This document shows, in pieces, positions 37,292 through 45,366 of a stretch of 64,000 bases of DNA (its first letter is position 1; each line of letters starts with the position of its first letter). This stretch comes from Nocardiopsis sp. TSRI0078 (lineage in GTDB: Bacteria > Actinomycetota > Actinomycetes > Streptosporangiales > Streptosporangiaceae): the NCBI RefSeq assembly GCF_001905145.1, contig NZ_LWLB01000001.1, positions 248,001 through 312,000 on the forward strand, given 5' to 3'. The position numbers were made by a program, and so were the translations under genes. A model generated the notes under the pieces. It was not told the DNA's origin and did no database searches. It saw only the letters and a program-made list of their open reading frames with translations.

Positions 37292-37366
37292 ATGAGGTTC
37301 TCCCGGTTCAGAAGGGGTTGGACGTGTACGGGGCGGAGGGGGCACGTGCCCGTACCGCCCTTGCGG

Positions 37367-38743
37367 TCATCCGGTCGGGGCGGTTCCGGACCGGCTGGGC
37401 TCGTTCCTGTCCTCGTCCGAGGCGGTCCTCGTCCGCAGGACCCGGAGGGCCGACGCGGGGGCGAGGAGTCTCTGGGGCGGGTCCACCAGGCCGATCACGC
37501 GGAGGAACGCCTCGGAGAGCCGCGCGTCGCCGTGCGCGGCGTGGCGCAGCCGGTCCAGGTAGGCGTTGACGAAGCGGACCATCGGCGTTCGGCGCCCCTG
37601 GACGCCGGGGAAGGCGAGGTCGCCGCCGACGGCGATCGACCATGCCGGGTCGAGCGCCCGTGCGGTGGCGCGGAAGAAGGCGGCGGGCGTGATCCGCGCG
37701 CCGTCGCGGAGGTGGTCCCTGAGGACTCTCGCCTGGAGGGCCGCCATCGTCATCCCCTGGCCGTAGACGGGGTTGAAGGTGCAGGCCGCGTCGCCCACCA
37801 CGAGCAGGCCCGACGGAAGGCGGCGCATCCTCTCGTACCTTCGGCGGACACTGGCGGGAAAGCGGAAGGTGGCCGCCTCCCCCAGCGGCTCGGCGTCCCT
37901 GATCGCCTCGTGGACGTCGGGGACGGGCAGGGACCGCGTGTAGTCGAGGAAGCCCTCCAGGTCGGCGGGCGGGGTCTCCCCCAGCACTCCCGTGAGCGAA
38001 ACGCCGCACCGGTCCTCTCCCAGCGTGGTCAGGAACGCGCCCCTGGGATGGGCCGGGGTGGCGACCGGGTTGACGGACACGTCCCCGCCGAAGGGATCGG
38101 ACCTGAGCCGGAACCTGCGGGTGGTGTAGGCGAGCCCGATCTTCACCCGCTCCTCCGGGACCCTCCCGTAGCCCATCGACTCCAGCCACACCGGTGCGCG
38201 CGAGCCCCTGCCCGTGGCGTCCACCACCAGGTCGGCGGAGAGCACCCGCTCGGGGCCGCCGTCGCGCGCCTGGACGCGGACACCGGTGACCCGGGAGGCC
38301 CCGGGGTCGTGGACCGGGGAAACGACGTCCGTTCCCTGGAGGAACTCCGTGTTCGGGAGCCTCTCGACGCGCGAACGCACGTGGGACTCCAGCACGGCCC
38401 GGTCCCCGCCCACCACCACCAGGCCCGTGCGCACGGGGGCCAACCTGCGGCCGTTGAAGTACCAGCGCAGCTGGCCGCCCAGGTCGCCCATGGGAACGCC
38501 GGCGGCGAGCATGTCCTCGGTCAGCCCCGGCATGAGCTCCTCCGCCATGAGCTGGCCGTTGGCGAGCAGGCCGTGCACATGGTGGCCCTGCGGAACCCCG
38601 CGCCGGGGGGACTCCGTACCCAGGACCTCGTCCCGGTCCACCAGGACGACCCTTTCGTGGACGCGTGAGAGGACGTACGCGGAGAACAGGCCGGCGATGC
38701 TCGCGCCGAGCACCACGGCTGTCCCCCTCCGGGCTCCGGTCAT
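37367..38743 (-). CDS. FAD-dependent monooxygenase/oxidoreductase
   Basis: Predicted 458-residue flavoprotein of the PHBH-like group. Residues about 6-45 give the dinucleotide fold (TAVVLGASIAGLFSAYVLSRVHERVVLVDRDE). The second FAD motif is LVVGDAACTFNPVYGQGMTMAAL (about 320-342), as in hydroxylases and geranylgeranyl-reductase-like enzymes. LVVDATGRGSRAP is the central DG-type segment. There is no flavin-dependent halogenase WxWxIP motif. GGAGG precedes the ATG at 38743. It leads the left operon and is divergent from the sugar operon, so it probably hydroxylates or oxidises the cluster product. Confidence 0.85.
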   Translation of the reverse strand: MTGARRGTAVVLGASIAGLFSAYVLSRVHERVVLVDRDEVLGTESPRRGVPQGHHVHGLLANGQLMAEELMPGLTEDMLAAGVPMGDLGGQLRWYFNGRRLAPVRTGLVVVGGDRAVLESHVRSRVERLPNTEFLQGTDVVSPVHDPGASRVTGVRVQARDGGPERVLSADLVVDATGRGSRAPVWLESMGYGRVPEERVKIGLAYTTRRFRLRSDPFGGDVSVNPVATPAHPRGAFLTTLGEDRCGVSLTGVLGETPPADLEGFLDYTRSLPVPDVHEAIRDAEPLGEAATFRFPASVRRRYERMRRLPSGLLVVGDAACTFNPVYGQGMTMAALQARVLRDHLRDGARITPAAFFRATARALDPAWSIAVGGDLAFPGVQGRRTPMVRFVNAYLDRLRHAAHGDARLSEAFLRVIGLVDPPQRLLAPASALRVLRTRTASDEDRNEPSRSGTAPTG

Positions 38744-38973
38744 GATGGACGCCTCCCTGCGGAGTGAATTCGGGAAAAGGGTGTTCATCGAAACTCCTGC
38801 CGGTCGAATGTCGCACCTGTTCCGCCGGGAACGCACCTTCGGAATTGCGGTACCGGCTTTCGGGGGGAATTTTCCGGTCGGGCAATCCAGAAGATGCAGC
38901 CCGCACAGAAATGCCGTGACTATGAGCTCGCGCCGATATTTCTTCCGCAGCCAGGTCCACGAGGAGGACGACC
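38744..38973. promoter_or_regulatory. Divergent promoter 1 of the cluster, with two motif copies
   Basis: This region separates the UnbV operon and the sugar operon. GCAATCCAGAAG lies at 38882-38893 facing the plus operon, 80 bases before its start. A near copy on the minus strand (GCAATTCCGAAG, complement of 38837-38848) lies 93 bases before the minus operon. The same motif occurs in the other two divergent regions of the cluster. The centre between the copies is AT-richer. The binding protein is unknown; the SARP at 57880-61095 is a candidate. Confidence 0.6.
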
Positions 38974-39480
38974 ATGTCCCGAGAAACGACGGCCCGGAAC
39001 GGAGGCCCTTCCGTGTCCGGGAGGGGCTCGGCGGCGACGATCCTCGCCGAGGCGGGTGTGGAGGAGGACCCCGAGTACCACCGGGACTTCCCGAGCGACC
39101 TGGAGAGGGAGGTGCTCACCGTCCCCCAGCTGATCCAGGGCGCCTGGCTGGCCAACGACGCGGACTTCTTCGCCTCCGTCTTCACACCCGACGGGAGCCT
39201 GCTCATCCAGGACGAGGAGCTGGCCGACCGCGAGGAGATCCGCGCGTTCATGGCGGCCGGGTTCGACGGGGCGCTGCGCGGTGCCCACGTCTCGGGGTGG
39301 CCGCTGGCCATGCGCTTCCTGGATCCCGACACGGCGCTCGTGGTCACGCAGGGAGGCATCGTCCTCGCCGGCGAGGACTCGGTCGCGCCCGAACGGGAGA
39401 TCCGGGCCGTGTGGGTGGTGGTGCGCAGGTCCGGCCGATGGCACCTCATGTCCCACCAGAGCAGCCCCATCAGGGGATGA
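38974..39480 (+). CDS. SgcJ/EcaC-type NTF2-like protein (copy 1)
   Basis: Predicted 168-residue NTF2-fold protein. The first 50 residues are a flexible, charged leader. The domain follows: LIQGAWLANDADFFASVFTPDGSLLIQDEELADREEIRAFMAAGFDG, then MRFLDPDTALVVTQGGIV and WVVVRRSGRWHLMSHQSSP. The REEIRAFM and final QSSP strand define the SgcJ/EcaC type found in enediyne clusters, where its role is not settled. A strong GAGGAGGACGACC site precedes the ATG. It opens the nine-gene plus operon. Three more members lie in this cluster. Confidence 0.85.
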   Translation: MSRETTARNGGPSVSGRGSAATILAEAGVEEDPEYHRDFPSDLEREVLTVPQLIQGAWLANDADFFASVFTPDGSLLIQDEELADREEIRAFMAAGFDGALRGAHVSGWPLAMRFLDPDTALVVTQGGIVLAGEDSVAPEREIRAVWVVVRRSGRWHLMSHQSSPIRG

Positions 39481-39518
39481 GCCGCGAACACGAGACACGA
39501 GCAGAGAAGGAGACCCGC

Positions 39519-40331
39519 ATGACGACCGACAGCCCTCCCCAGAAGGGGACGTTCTCCCCCGACCGCCCCTCACCGGCGCGTATGTACGACTACTTCCTCC
39601 ACGGGACCGACAACTTCCCCGTGGACAGGGCCGCCGCCGACCAGGTGATCGAAAGGCTCGGCGTCACGTTGACCCGGTCGGTGGTGTGGGAGAACCGGCA
39701 CTTCCTGGTCAGGACCGTTCGCCACCTCGCCGCCGAGTACGGCGTCAGGCAGTTCATCGACGTCGGGGCCGGGCTGCCCAGCGTCGACAACACCCACCAG
39801 GCCGCGCACTCGGTCGATCCGCAGGCGCGTGTCCTCTACGTGGACAACGACCCGATCGTGGCCGAGCACGGCGAACGCCTGCTGAAGGGCGCGGGGGAGA
39901 GGGCGCGGGTCCTCACTGCGGACCTGCGTGAGCCGGAGGCGATCCTGGACAGCCCCGTCACACGGGACCTCATCGACCTCTCACAGCCGGTCGGCCTGCT
40001 CTTCATCGCGGTCTTCCACTTCGTGAAGCCGGAGGAGGACCCCAGGGACATCATGGCGCGGTTCCGTGAACGGCTCGCGCCCGGCTCCTGCATGGCCCTG
40101 TCCCACCTGTCCTCGGGCGACTCTCCCGAGGAGGAGCAGCGCCTGATGCAGGACACGTACAAGAACTCCCCCGCCCCGATGATCTACCGCACCCCCGAGG
40201 AGATCGGCTCCCTGTTCGACGGGTTCGAACTCCTGTCCCCCGGGCTGGTGCCCCCCGGACTGTGGCGCCCGGACTCCGGTCGGGGCGAGTCCACGAAACG
40301 CTTCCTGAGCGGCGTCGGCCGGCTCGCCTGA
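39519..40331 (+). CDS. SAM-dependent methyltransferase (DUF574/Methyltransf_19)
   Basis: Predicted 270-residue methyltransferase of the SAV2177-like DUF574 family. It has the characteristic N-terminus RPSPARMYDYFLHGTDNFPVDRAAAD, then a Rossmann core: RQFIDVGAGLPSVDNTHQAA (SAM site, about 85-104), RVLYVDNDPIVAEHG, LLFIAVFHFV and LAPGSCMALSHLSSGD. AGAAGGAG precedes the ATG at 39519. In this operon it may methylate the sugar or the aglycone, but such enzymes are also common outside clusters, so substrate is unknown. Confidence 0.9.
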   Translation: MTTDSPPQKGTFSPDRPSPARMYDYFLHGTDNFPVDRAAADQVIERLGVTLTRSVVWENRHFLVRTVRHLAAEYGVRQFIDVGAGLPSVDNTHQAAHSVDPQARVLYVDNDPIVAEHGERLLKGAGERARVLTADLREPEAILDSPVTRDLIDLSQPVGLLFIAVFHFVKPEEDPRDIMARFRERLAPGSCMALSHLSSGDSPEEEQRLMQDTYKNSPAPMIYRTPEEIGSLFDGFELLSPGLVPPGLWRPDSGRGESTKRFLSGVGRLA

Positions 40332-40371
40332 AAACTCGACACCACCCCTTCCGACGATGTGGAACGGATCC

Positions 40372-41706
40372 ATGAGAGTCGTCTTCTGCCTCTGGCCCAA
40401 CGCCGCCCACCTGTACCCGCTCGTCCCCCTCGCCTGGGCCCTCCAGGCCTCGGGGCACGAGGTCCGCGTCGCCTCGCACCACGCGCTCCGGGAGAAGACC
40501 GTCGCGGTGGGACTGCCCGCGGTCTCCGTGGGGGACCCGGACATGGTCCCCATGGGGCCGGGAAACCCCTATCCCGAAGAGCGCGACCTGATGGCCTCGC
40601 TCACCTCAGCCCTGGCCCCGGGCCGGGACGAGCGCGACCCCTGGGACGTGTTCACCCACTTCATGCTGCCCTCCATCTGGGACTTCTCCCCCATGGGCCG
40701 GGACGACGACGGCCGGTTCCGCGCGGTGGACGACCTGGTCGACTTCGCCCGGGACTGGAAGCCGGACCTCGTCGTCTGGGACCCCTGCTTCCCCATCGGA
40801 GCGGTGGCCGCCGCCGCGAGCGGCGCCGCCCACGCCCGGATGCTCTGGGGCCAGGACTACTTCGGCTGGAGCCGCTCCCTGTTCGGGTCACGGAACGCGG
40901 CCGGAACGGCGACGGAGTTCGAGGAGCCGCTGTCCGCGTCGGTCCGTCCGAGCGCTGAGCGGCACGGCGTCGAGGTCGACGAGGAACTGCTCCTCGGCCA
41001 TTGGACGCTGGACCCGCTCCCCGAGGCCCTGCGCCTGCCCACCGACACCCTGACCGTCCCGGTCCGGTGGGTCCCGTACGCCGGGCAGACCCCCGTCCCC
41101 GAGTGGCTGCGCGCGAACGCCGGAAGGCCGCGCGTCGCGCTGTCGCTGGGACTGTCCCAGCGCATGTACCTCAAGGGGGGCTGGGGACACGTCCCCGACC
41201 TTCTGGACGCGCTCGGGGGGCTCGACGTGGACGTCGTGGCGACCCTGGACGCGACCCAGCTCGAGAACGCGCGCGTGCCCGCCAACGTCCGCACCGTCGA
41301 CTACCTCCCGCTCAACCAGCTGCTACCGACGTGTGAGGCGCTCATCCACCACGGGGGCGTGGGCACCTTCGCGGCAGCGGCCTCCCTGGGGGTGCCGCAG
41401 CTGATCACCGACTCCGACGACGAGCACGGCGTCGTCTCCGCGCCCGGTGAGGGGATGGAGGCGTCCAAGCACGTGGAGTCCTCGATCACCGCCGGATACG
41501 TCACCTCGCGCAACGCGGGCCTGCGCCTGGACCACAGGACCGAGACGGTCGAGGACATCAGGGAGAACCTGCGCAGAGTCCTGAAGGACCCGCTCTTCCG
41601 GCGCGGCGCCGACCGTGTCCGCGGCGAGGTCCTCGCCGCGCCCGCCCCCTCCTCCGTGGTGCCGGTCCTGGAGGAGCTGACGGCGCTGCACAAGGGCACG
41701 TCATGA
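40372..41706 (+). CDS. GT-B glycosyltransferase (activator-dependent antibiotic type)
   Basis: Predicted 444-residue glycosyltransferase of family GT1. The N-terminal acceptor domain starts MRVVFCLWPNAAHLYPLVPLAWALQASGHEVRVASH, as in EryCIII/DesVII-like enzymes. The C-terminal donor domain has RVALSLGLSQRM and the nucleotide-binding signature ALIHHGGVGTFAAAASLGVPQLI (about 325-347). No P450-like activator gene is present. The ATG at 40372 is preferred; another at 40357 adds five residues. Its stop overlaps the next start. It should attach the amino-deoxypentose made by the following genes. Confidence 0.9.
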   Translation: MRVVFCLWPNAAHLYPLVPLAWALQASGHEVRVASHHALREKTVAVGLPAVSVGDPDMVPMGPGNPYPEERDLMASLTSALAPGRDERDPWDVFTHFMLPSIWDFSPMGRDDDGRFRAVDDLVDFARDWKPDLVVWDPCFPIGAVAAAASGAAHARMLWGQDYFGWSRSLFGSRNAAGTATEFEEPLSASVRPSAERHGVEVDEELLLGHWTLDPLPEALRLPTDTLTVPVRWVPYAGQTPVPEWLRANAGRPRVALSLGLSQRMYLKGGWGHVPDLLDALGGLDVDVVATLDATQLENARVPANVRTVDYLPLNQLLPTCEALIHHGGVGTFAAAASLGVPQLITDSDDEHGVVSAPGEGMEASKHVESSITAGYVTSRNAGLRLDHRTETVEDIRENLRRVLKDPLFRRGADRVRGEVLAAPAPSSVVPVLEELTALHKGTS

Positions 41707-42863
41707 TCAACGTGTTCCAGCCGAGCCTGGGTCGGGAGGAGCTGACCGCCCTCGAGGACGTGTTCGCGGACTCCTGGCCCGGGCTCGGCCCCCGGACCAC
41801 CGCCTTCGAGGAGGCGTTCGCCTCCCACCTGGGAGTGGACCCGCGCACCGTGGTGTTCGTCAACTCGGCCACCTCGGGCCTCTTCCTCGCCGTGGAGCTG
41901 CTGGGGCTCGGCCCCGGGGACGACGTGGTGCTCCCGAGCGTGAGCTTCGTGGGCGCGGCGAACGCCGTGTGCGCGGCCGGCGCCCGCCCCGTGTTCTGCG
42001 ACGTGGACCCCCGCACCCTGAACCCGTCCGCGGACGATGTGGAGCGGGCCCTGACCGACCGGACGCGGGCTGTGGTGCTCCTGCACTACGGCGGCCTGCC
42101 GGGCGACGTCGAGGCCGTCTCCCGGCTGTGCCGCGAACGCGGCGTCCAGCTCGTGGAGGACGCCGCGTGCGCCGTGGCCTCACGGGTGGGCGACCGTGCC
42201 TGCGGAACCTTCGGGGACGTCGCGGTGTGGAGCTTCGACTCGATGAAGCTCCTCACCACCGGTGACGGCGGAATGGTCCTGTTCCGGGACCCCGAGGAGG
42301 CGGACCGCGCCAGGCGGCTGGCCTACCACGGGCTCCGCCACGCCAGCGGGATGAGCGCGTCACGTTCCGTCTCCCGCAGGTGGTGGGACCTGGACGTGGA
42401 GGGGTTCGGCAGGAGGATCGTCGGCAACGACCTGACGGCGGCGATCGGACTCGTCCAGCTCGGCAGGCTCCCGGAGTTCGTGGAACGCCGGAGGCGCGTC
42501 GCGGACGCCTACGACAGGCTGCTCGCCGGCGCGGAGGGAGTGGAGGCCCCGCCCCCGGTCCCTGAGGGGCACACCTCGTCCCACTACTTCCACTGGGTGC
42601 GCCTGGACCCCGAGGACAGGGACCGCGTGGCCGCCGAACTCCTGGAGAGGGGCGTCTACACCACCTTCCGCTACGCGCCCCTGCACCGTGTCCCCGCCTA
42701 CGGGTCGGAGGGCCTCCGGCTGCCGGGGGCGGAGGAGGCGGCGGAACGCACCCTGCTCCTCCCCCAGCACCAGGGGCTCTCCGACGCGGACGTCGAGCGG
42801 GTCGCGAAGGAGCTGACCGCCGCGGTCGGGCGCCGCTCCCCCGAACGGCGTGGGAGGCGGTGA
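41703..42863 (+). CDS. DegT/DnrJ/EryC1-family sugar aminotransferase
   Basis: Predicted 386-residue PLP enzyme that aminates a keto-sugar nucleotide. Fold-type I motifs are clear: VFVNSATSGLFLAVELLGLGPGDDVVLPSVSFVGAANAV, LVEDAACAVASRVGDRACGTFGDVAVWSFDSMKLLTTGDGG, where the lysine of SMKLL forms the Schiff base, and GRRIVGNDLTAAIGLVQL. It starts with ATGA overlap on the glycosyltransferase stop. Together with the dehydrase, dehydrogenase and decarboxylase downstream it likely installs the 4-amino group of a pentose. The exact position is inferred. Confidence 0.92.
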   Translation: MINVFQPSLGREELTALEDVFADSWPGLGPRTTAFEEAFASHLGVDPRTVVFVNSATSGLFLAVELLGLGPGDDVVLPSVSFVGAANAVCAAGARPVFCDVDPRTLNPSADDVERALTDRTRAVVLLHYGGLPGDVEAVSRLCRERGVQLVEDAACAVASRVGDRACGTFGDVAVWSFDSMKLLTTGDGGMVLFRDPEEADRARRLAYHGLRHASGMSASRSVSRRWWDLDVEGFGRRIVGNDLTAAIGLVQLGRLPEFVERRRRVADAYDRLLAGAEGVEAPPPVPEGHTSSHYFHWVRLDPEDRDRVAAELLERGVYTTFRYAPLHRVPAYGSEGLRLPGAEEAAERTLLLPQHQGLSDADVERVAKELTAAVGRRSPERRGRR

Positions 42864-43936
42864 TGCGGGCCCTGGTCCTGGCCGGCGGCACGGGTTCCCG
42901 CATGCGCCCGCTCAGCCACACCCTCCCCAAGCAGCTGGTCCCCGTCGCCGGGCGCCCGGTCCTGGAACACGCGATCCTCGGCATCCGTGAGCTGGGGATC
43001 ACGGACGTGGGGGTGGTGACCGGGAACGGAGCCGCCCTGGTCCGGAGGAGCCTCGGCGACGGTGGCCGGCTGGGCGTACGCCTGACCTACGTCCACCAGG
43101 GCAGGCCCCGGGGACTGGCCGACTGCGTCAGGGCGGCGCGGGACTTCCTGGCGGACGAGGACTTCGTGCTCTACCTGGGCGACAACCTGCTCCCGTCCGG
43201 CGTCCGGGGGCTCGCCGAGGAGTTCCGTGCCCGGGGATCGGACGCTCACCTGGCCGTACAGCGTGTCGCCGACCCCGGTGCCTTCGGCGTCGTCCAGATG
43301 GGCGCGGACGGCAAGGTCGAACGGTTGGTGGAAAAGCCCACCGAACCGGTGAGCGACCTGGCGGTGATCGGCGTCTACTTCTTCTCTCCCGCCGTCCACG
43401 ACGCGGTCCGGGCCATCGTGCCCAGCCGGAGGGGAGAGCTGGAGATCACCGACGCCGTCCAGTGGCTGCTGGAGCGGGGTTACGGCGTGAGCGCCGGTGA
43501 GTACGGGGGTTTCTGGTCGGACGTGGGCCGCCCGGAGGACGTCCTGACCGGTAACCGGCACGTCCTTGGCCTGCTCGCCCCGGCCGCCCCGGAGGGGAGC
43601 GTCGACGCGGCCAGCCGGGTCGAGGGCGCCGTCCGTGTCGGGAGGGGCGCGCGCGTGGTCCGTTCCACCGTGTCCGGACCCGCGGTGATCGGCCCCGGCA
43701 CCGTCGTGGAGGACTCCGCCGTGGGCCCCGGGACGTCGATCGGCTCGCACTGCTCGCTGTACGGGGCCGACGTGGCGGACAGCGTGGTCATGGACGGCAC
43801 ACGGATCAGCGGCCCCGCCCCCCTGCGGGGGTCCCTGGTCGGACGCGAGTCGGTGATCCTCTCCCCGCGGACGGCACTTCCCGCCGACCGGCGTCTCGTC
43901 GTCGGCGACCACACCCAGATCGACATGGGCTGCTGA
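42863..43936 (+). CDS. Glucose-1-phosphate nucleotidyltransferase, long form with beta-helix tail
   Basis: Predicted 357-residue enzyme activating glucose-1-phosphate to NDP-glucose. The N-terminal nucleotidyltransferase has RALVLAGGTGSRMRPLSHTLPKQLVPVAGRPVLEHAI (pyrophosphorylase signature), FVLYLGDNLLPSG, and VERLVEKPTEPVSDLAVIGVYFF. The C-terminal third has hexapeptide-type repeats (VEGAVRVGRGARVVRSTVSGPAVIGPGT) forming a left-handed beta helix. This matches the long RmlA/StrD class of antibiotic clusters. The nucleotide (dTTP or UTP) cannot be read. ATG 42863 overlaps the upstream stop as TGATG. Confidence 0.9.
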   Translation: MRALVLAGGTGSRMRPLSHTLPKQLVPVAGRPVLEHAILGIRELGITDVGVVTGNGAALVRRSLGDGGRLGVRLTYVHQGRPRGLADCVRAARDFLADEDFVLYLGDNLLPSGVRGLAEEFRARGSDAHLAVQRVADPGAFGVVQMGADGKVERLVEKPTEPVSDLAVIGVYFFSPAVHDAVRAIVPSRRGELEITDAVQWLLERGYGVSAGEYGGFWSDVGRPEDVLTGNRHVLGLLAPAAPEGSVDAASRVEGAVRVGRGARVVRSTVSGPAVIGPGTVVEDSAVGPGTSIGSHCSLYGADVADSVVMDGTRISGPAPLRGSLVGRESVILSPRTALPADRRLVVGDHTQIDMGC

Positions 43937-43966
43937 GGCAGCACGAGCACACGAGGAAGGGACGGG

Positions 43967-45280
43967 GTGCCCGTCATGGGCGAGTCGAAAACCGAGATCC
44001 TGGACGCCGTTCGCGTCTACCACGAGCGAACACGTGACGAGGGGGCGTTCGTCCCCGGTGAGACGGAGATCTGGCCGTCCGGCGCCGTGCTGGACGCCGA
44101 CGACAGGGTGGCCTTCGTCGAAGCGGCCCTGGACATGCGCATCGCCTCCGGGGCCAGCGCGCGGCGGTTCGAGTCCGCGCTCGCCCGCAAGGTGGGTGTC
44201 CGCAAGGCGCACCTGACGAACTCCGGTTCATCGGCCAACCTCCTGGCCGTGACCGCCCTCACCTCCCACCAGCTGGGCGAACGCGCGCTGGTCCCCGGTG
44301 ACGAGGTGGTGACGGTCGCCGCGGCCTTCCCGACCACGGTGAACCCGATCCTCCAGAACGGCCTGGTTCCGGTGTACGTGGACATCGAACTCGGCACCTA
44401 CAACACCACGGCGGAACGGGTGGAGCGGGCGCTGGGCCCCAGGACCCGTGCGATCGCCATCGCGCACACGGCGGGGAACCCCTACGAGGTGGAGGAGATC
44501 GCCCGGCTGGCCGCCGACCGCGGCCTCTTCCTCATCGAGGACAACTGCGACGCCCTCGGGTCGCGCTACCGGGGGAGGTACACCGGCACCTTCGGTGACC
44601 TGGCGACCGTCAGCTTCTACCCCGCCCACCACCTCACCATGGGCGAGGGGGGCTGCGTGCTCACCTCCGACCTGACGCTCGCTCGCGTCGTGGAGTCCCT
44701 GCGCGACTGGGGACGCGACTGCTGGTGCCCGCCCGGGCAGAGCAACACGTGCTTCAAGCGCTTCGACTGGCAGATGGGCGAGCTCCCCGCCGGATACGAC
44801 CACAAGTACATCTACTCCCATGTCGGCTACAACCTGAAGACGACCGACACCGCGGCCGCCCTCGGCCTGTCGCAGCTCGGCAAGATGGACGCCTTCTGCG
44901 CCGCCCGGCGCGCCAACTGGGCCCGGCTCCGCGAGGGCCTGGACGGCGTCCCCCACCTCCTCCTGCCCGAGGCGACCGCCGACAGCGACCCGAGCTGGTA
45001 CGGCTTCGTCCTCACCGTCTCCGACGACGCGCCCTTCACCTCCTCCGACCTCGTGGGCTTCCTGGAGGACAGGAGGATCGGCACCCGCAGGCTGTTCGCC
45101 GGAAACCTGGTCCGCCACCCCGCCTACACCGGACGGCCCGGGCGCGTGGCGGAGGAGCTGGTGAACAGCGACAAGGTCATGGAGCGCACCTTCCACCTGG
45201 GCGTCTATCCCGGTCTGACCGAGGAGATGATCGACTACGTCGTCTCCTCGGTGAAGGAGTTCGTCGCGTCCCGGCGCTGA
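43967..45280 (+). CDS. PMP-dependent NDP-hexose 3-dehydrase (RfbH/E1, SpnQ type)
   Basis: Predicted 437-residue enzyme that removes the C3 hydroxyl from a 4-keto sugar nucleotide. It is an aminotransferase-fold protein in which histidine replaces the Schiff-base lysine: TVSFYPAHHLTMGEGG. The [2Fe-2S] ligands are present with exact E1 spacing, C-X57-C-X1-C-X7-C (DNC, then RDCWC, then NTC). Both features separate it from ordinary aminotransferases. The partner E3 reductase is not in the window, so a housekeeping reductase must supply electrons, as reported for SpnQ. GTG 43967 has AGGAAGG upstream. Confidence 0.93.
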   Translation: MPVMGESKTEILDAVRVYHERTRDEGAFVPGETEIWPSGAVLDADDRVAFVEAALDMRIASGASARRFESALARKVGVRKAHLTNSGSSANLLAVTALTSHQLGERALVPGDEVVTVAAAFPTTVNPILQNGLVPVYVDIELGTYNTTAERVERALGPRTRAIAIAHTAGNPYEVEEIARLAADRGLFLIEDNCDALGSRYRGRYTGTFGDLATVSFYPAHHLTMGEGGCVLTSDLTLARVVESLRDWGRDCWCPPGQSNTCFKRFDWQMGELPAGYDHKYIYSHVGYNLKTTDTAAALGLSQLGKMDAFCAARRANWARLREGLDGVPHLLLPEATADSDPSWYGFVLTVSDDAPFTSSDLVGFLEDRRIGTRRLFAGNLVRHPAYTGRPGRVAEELVNSDKVMERTFHLGVYPGLTEEMIDYVVSSVKEFVASRR

Positions 45281-45366
45281 CGGAACGCCCGCAGGGCGTC
45301 AGCCGCCATACGCCGGCGCCCGGTGCGGGCACACCCTGACCCACCACCACTCACACGAGGTAGACC

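Noticed and set aside
33161..38743. tRNA-Thr as the attachment site of an integrated element carrying the cluster
   Set aside because: The cluster lies on the tRNA 5' side, no integrase is present, and I found no repeat of the tRNA 3' end on the far side.
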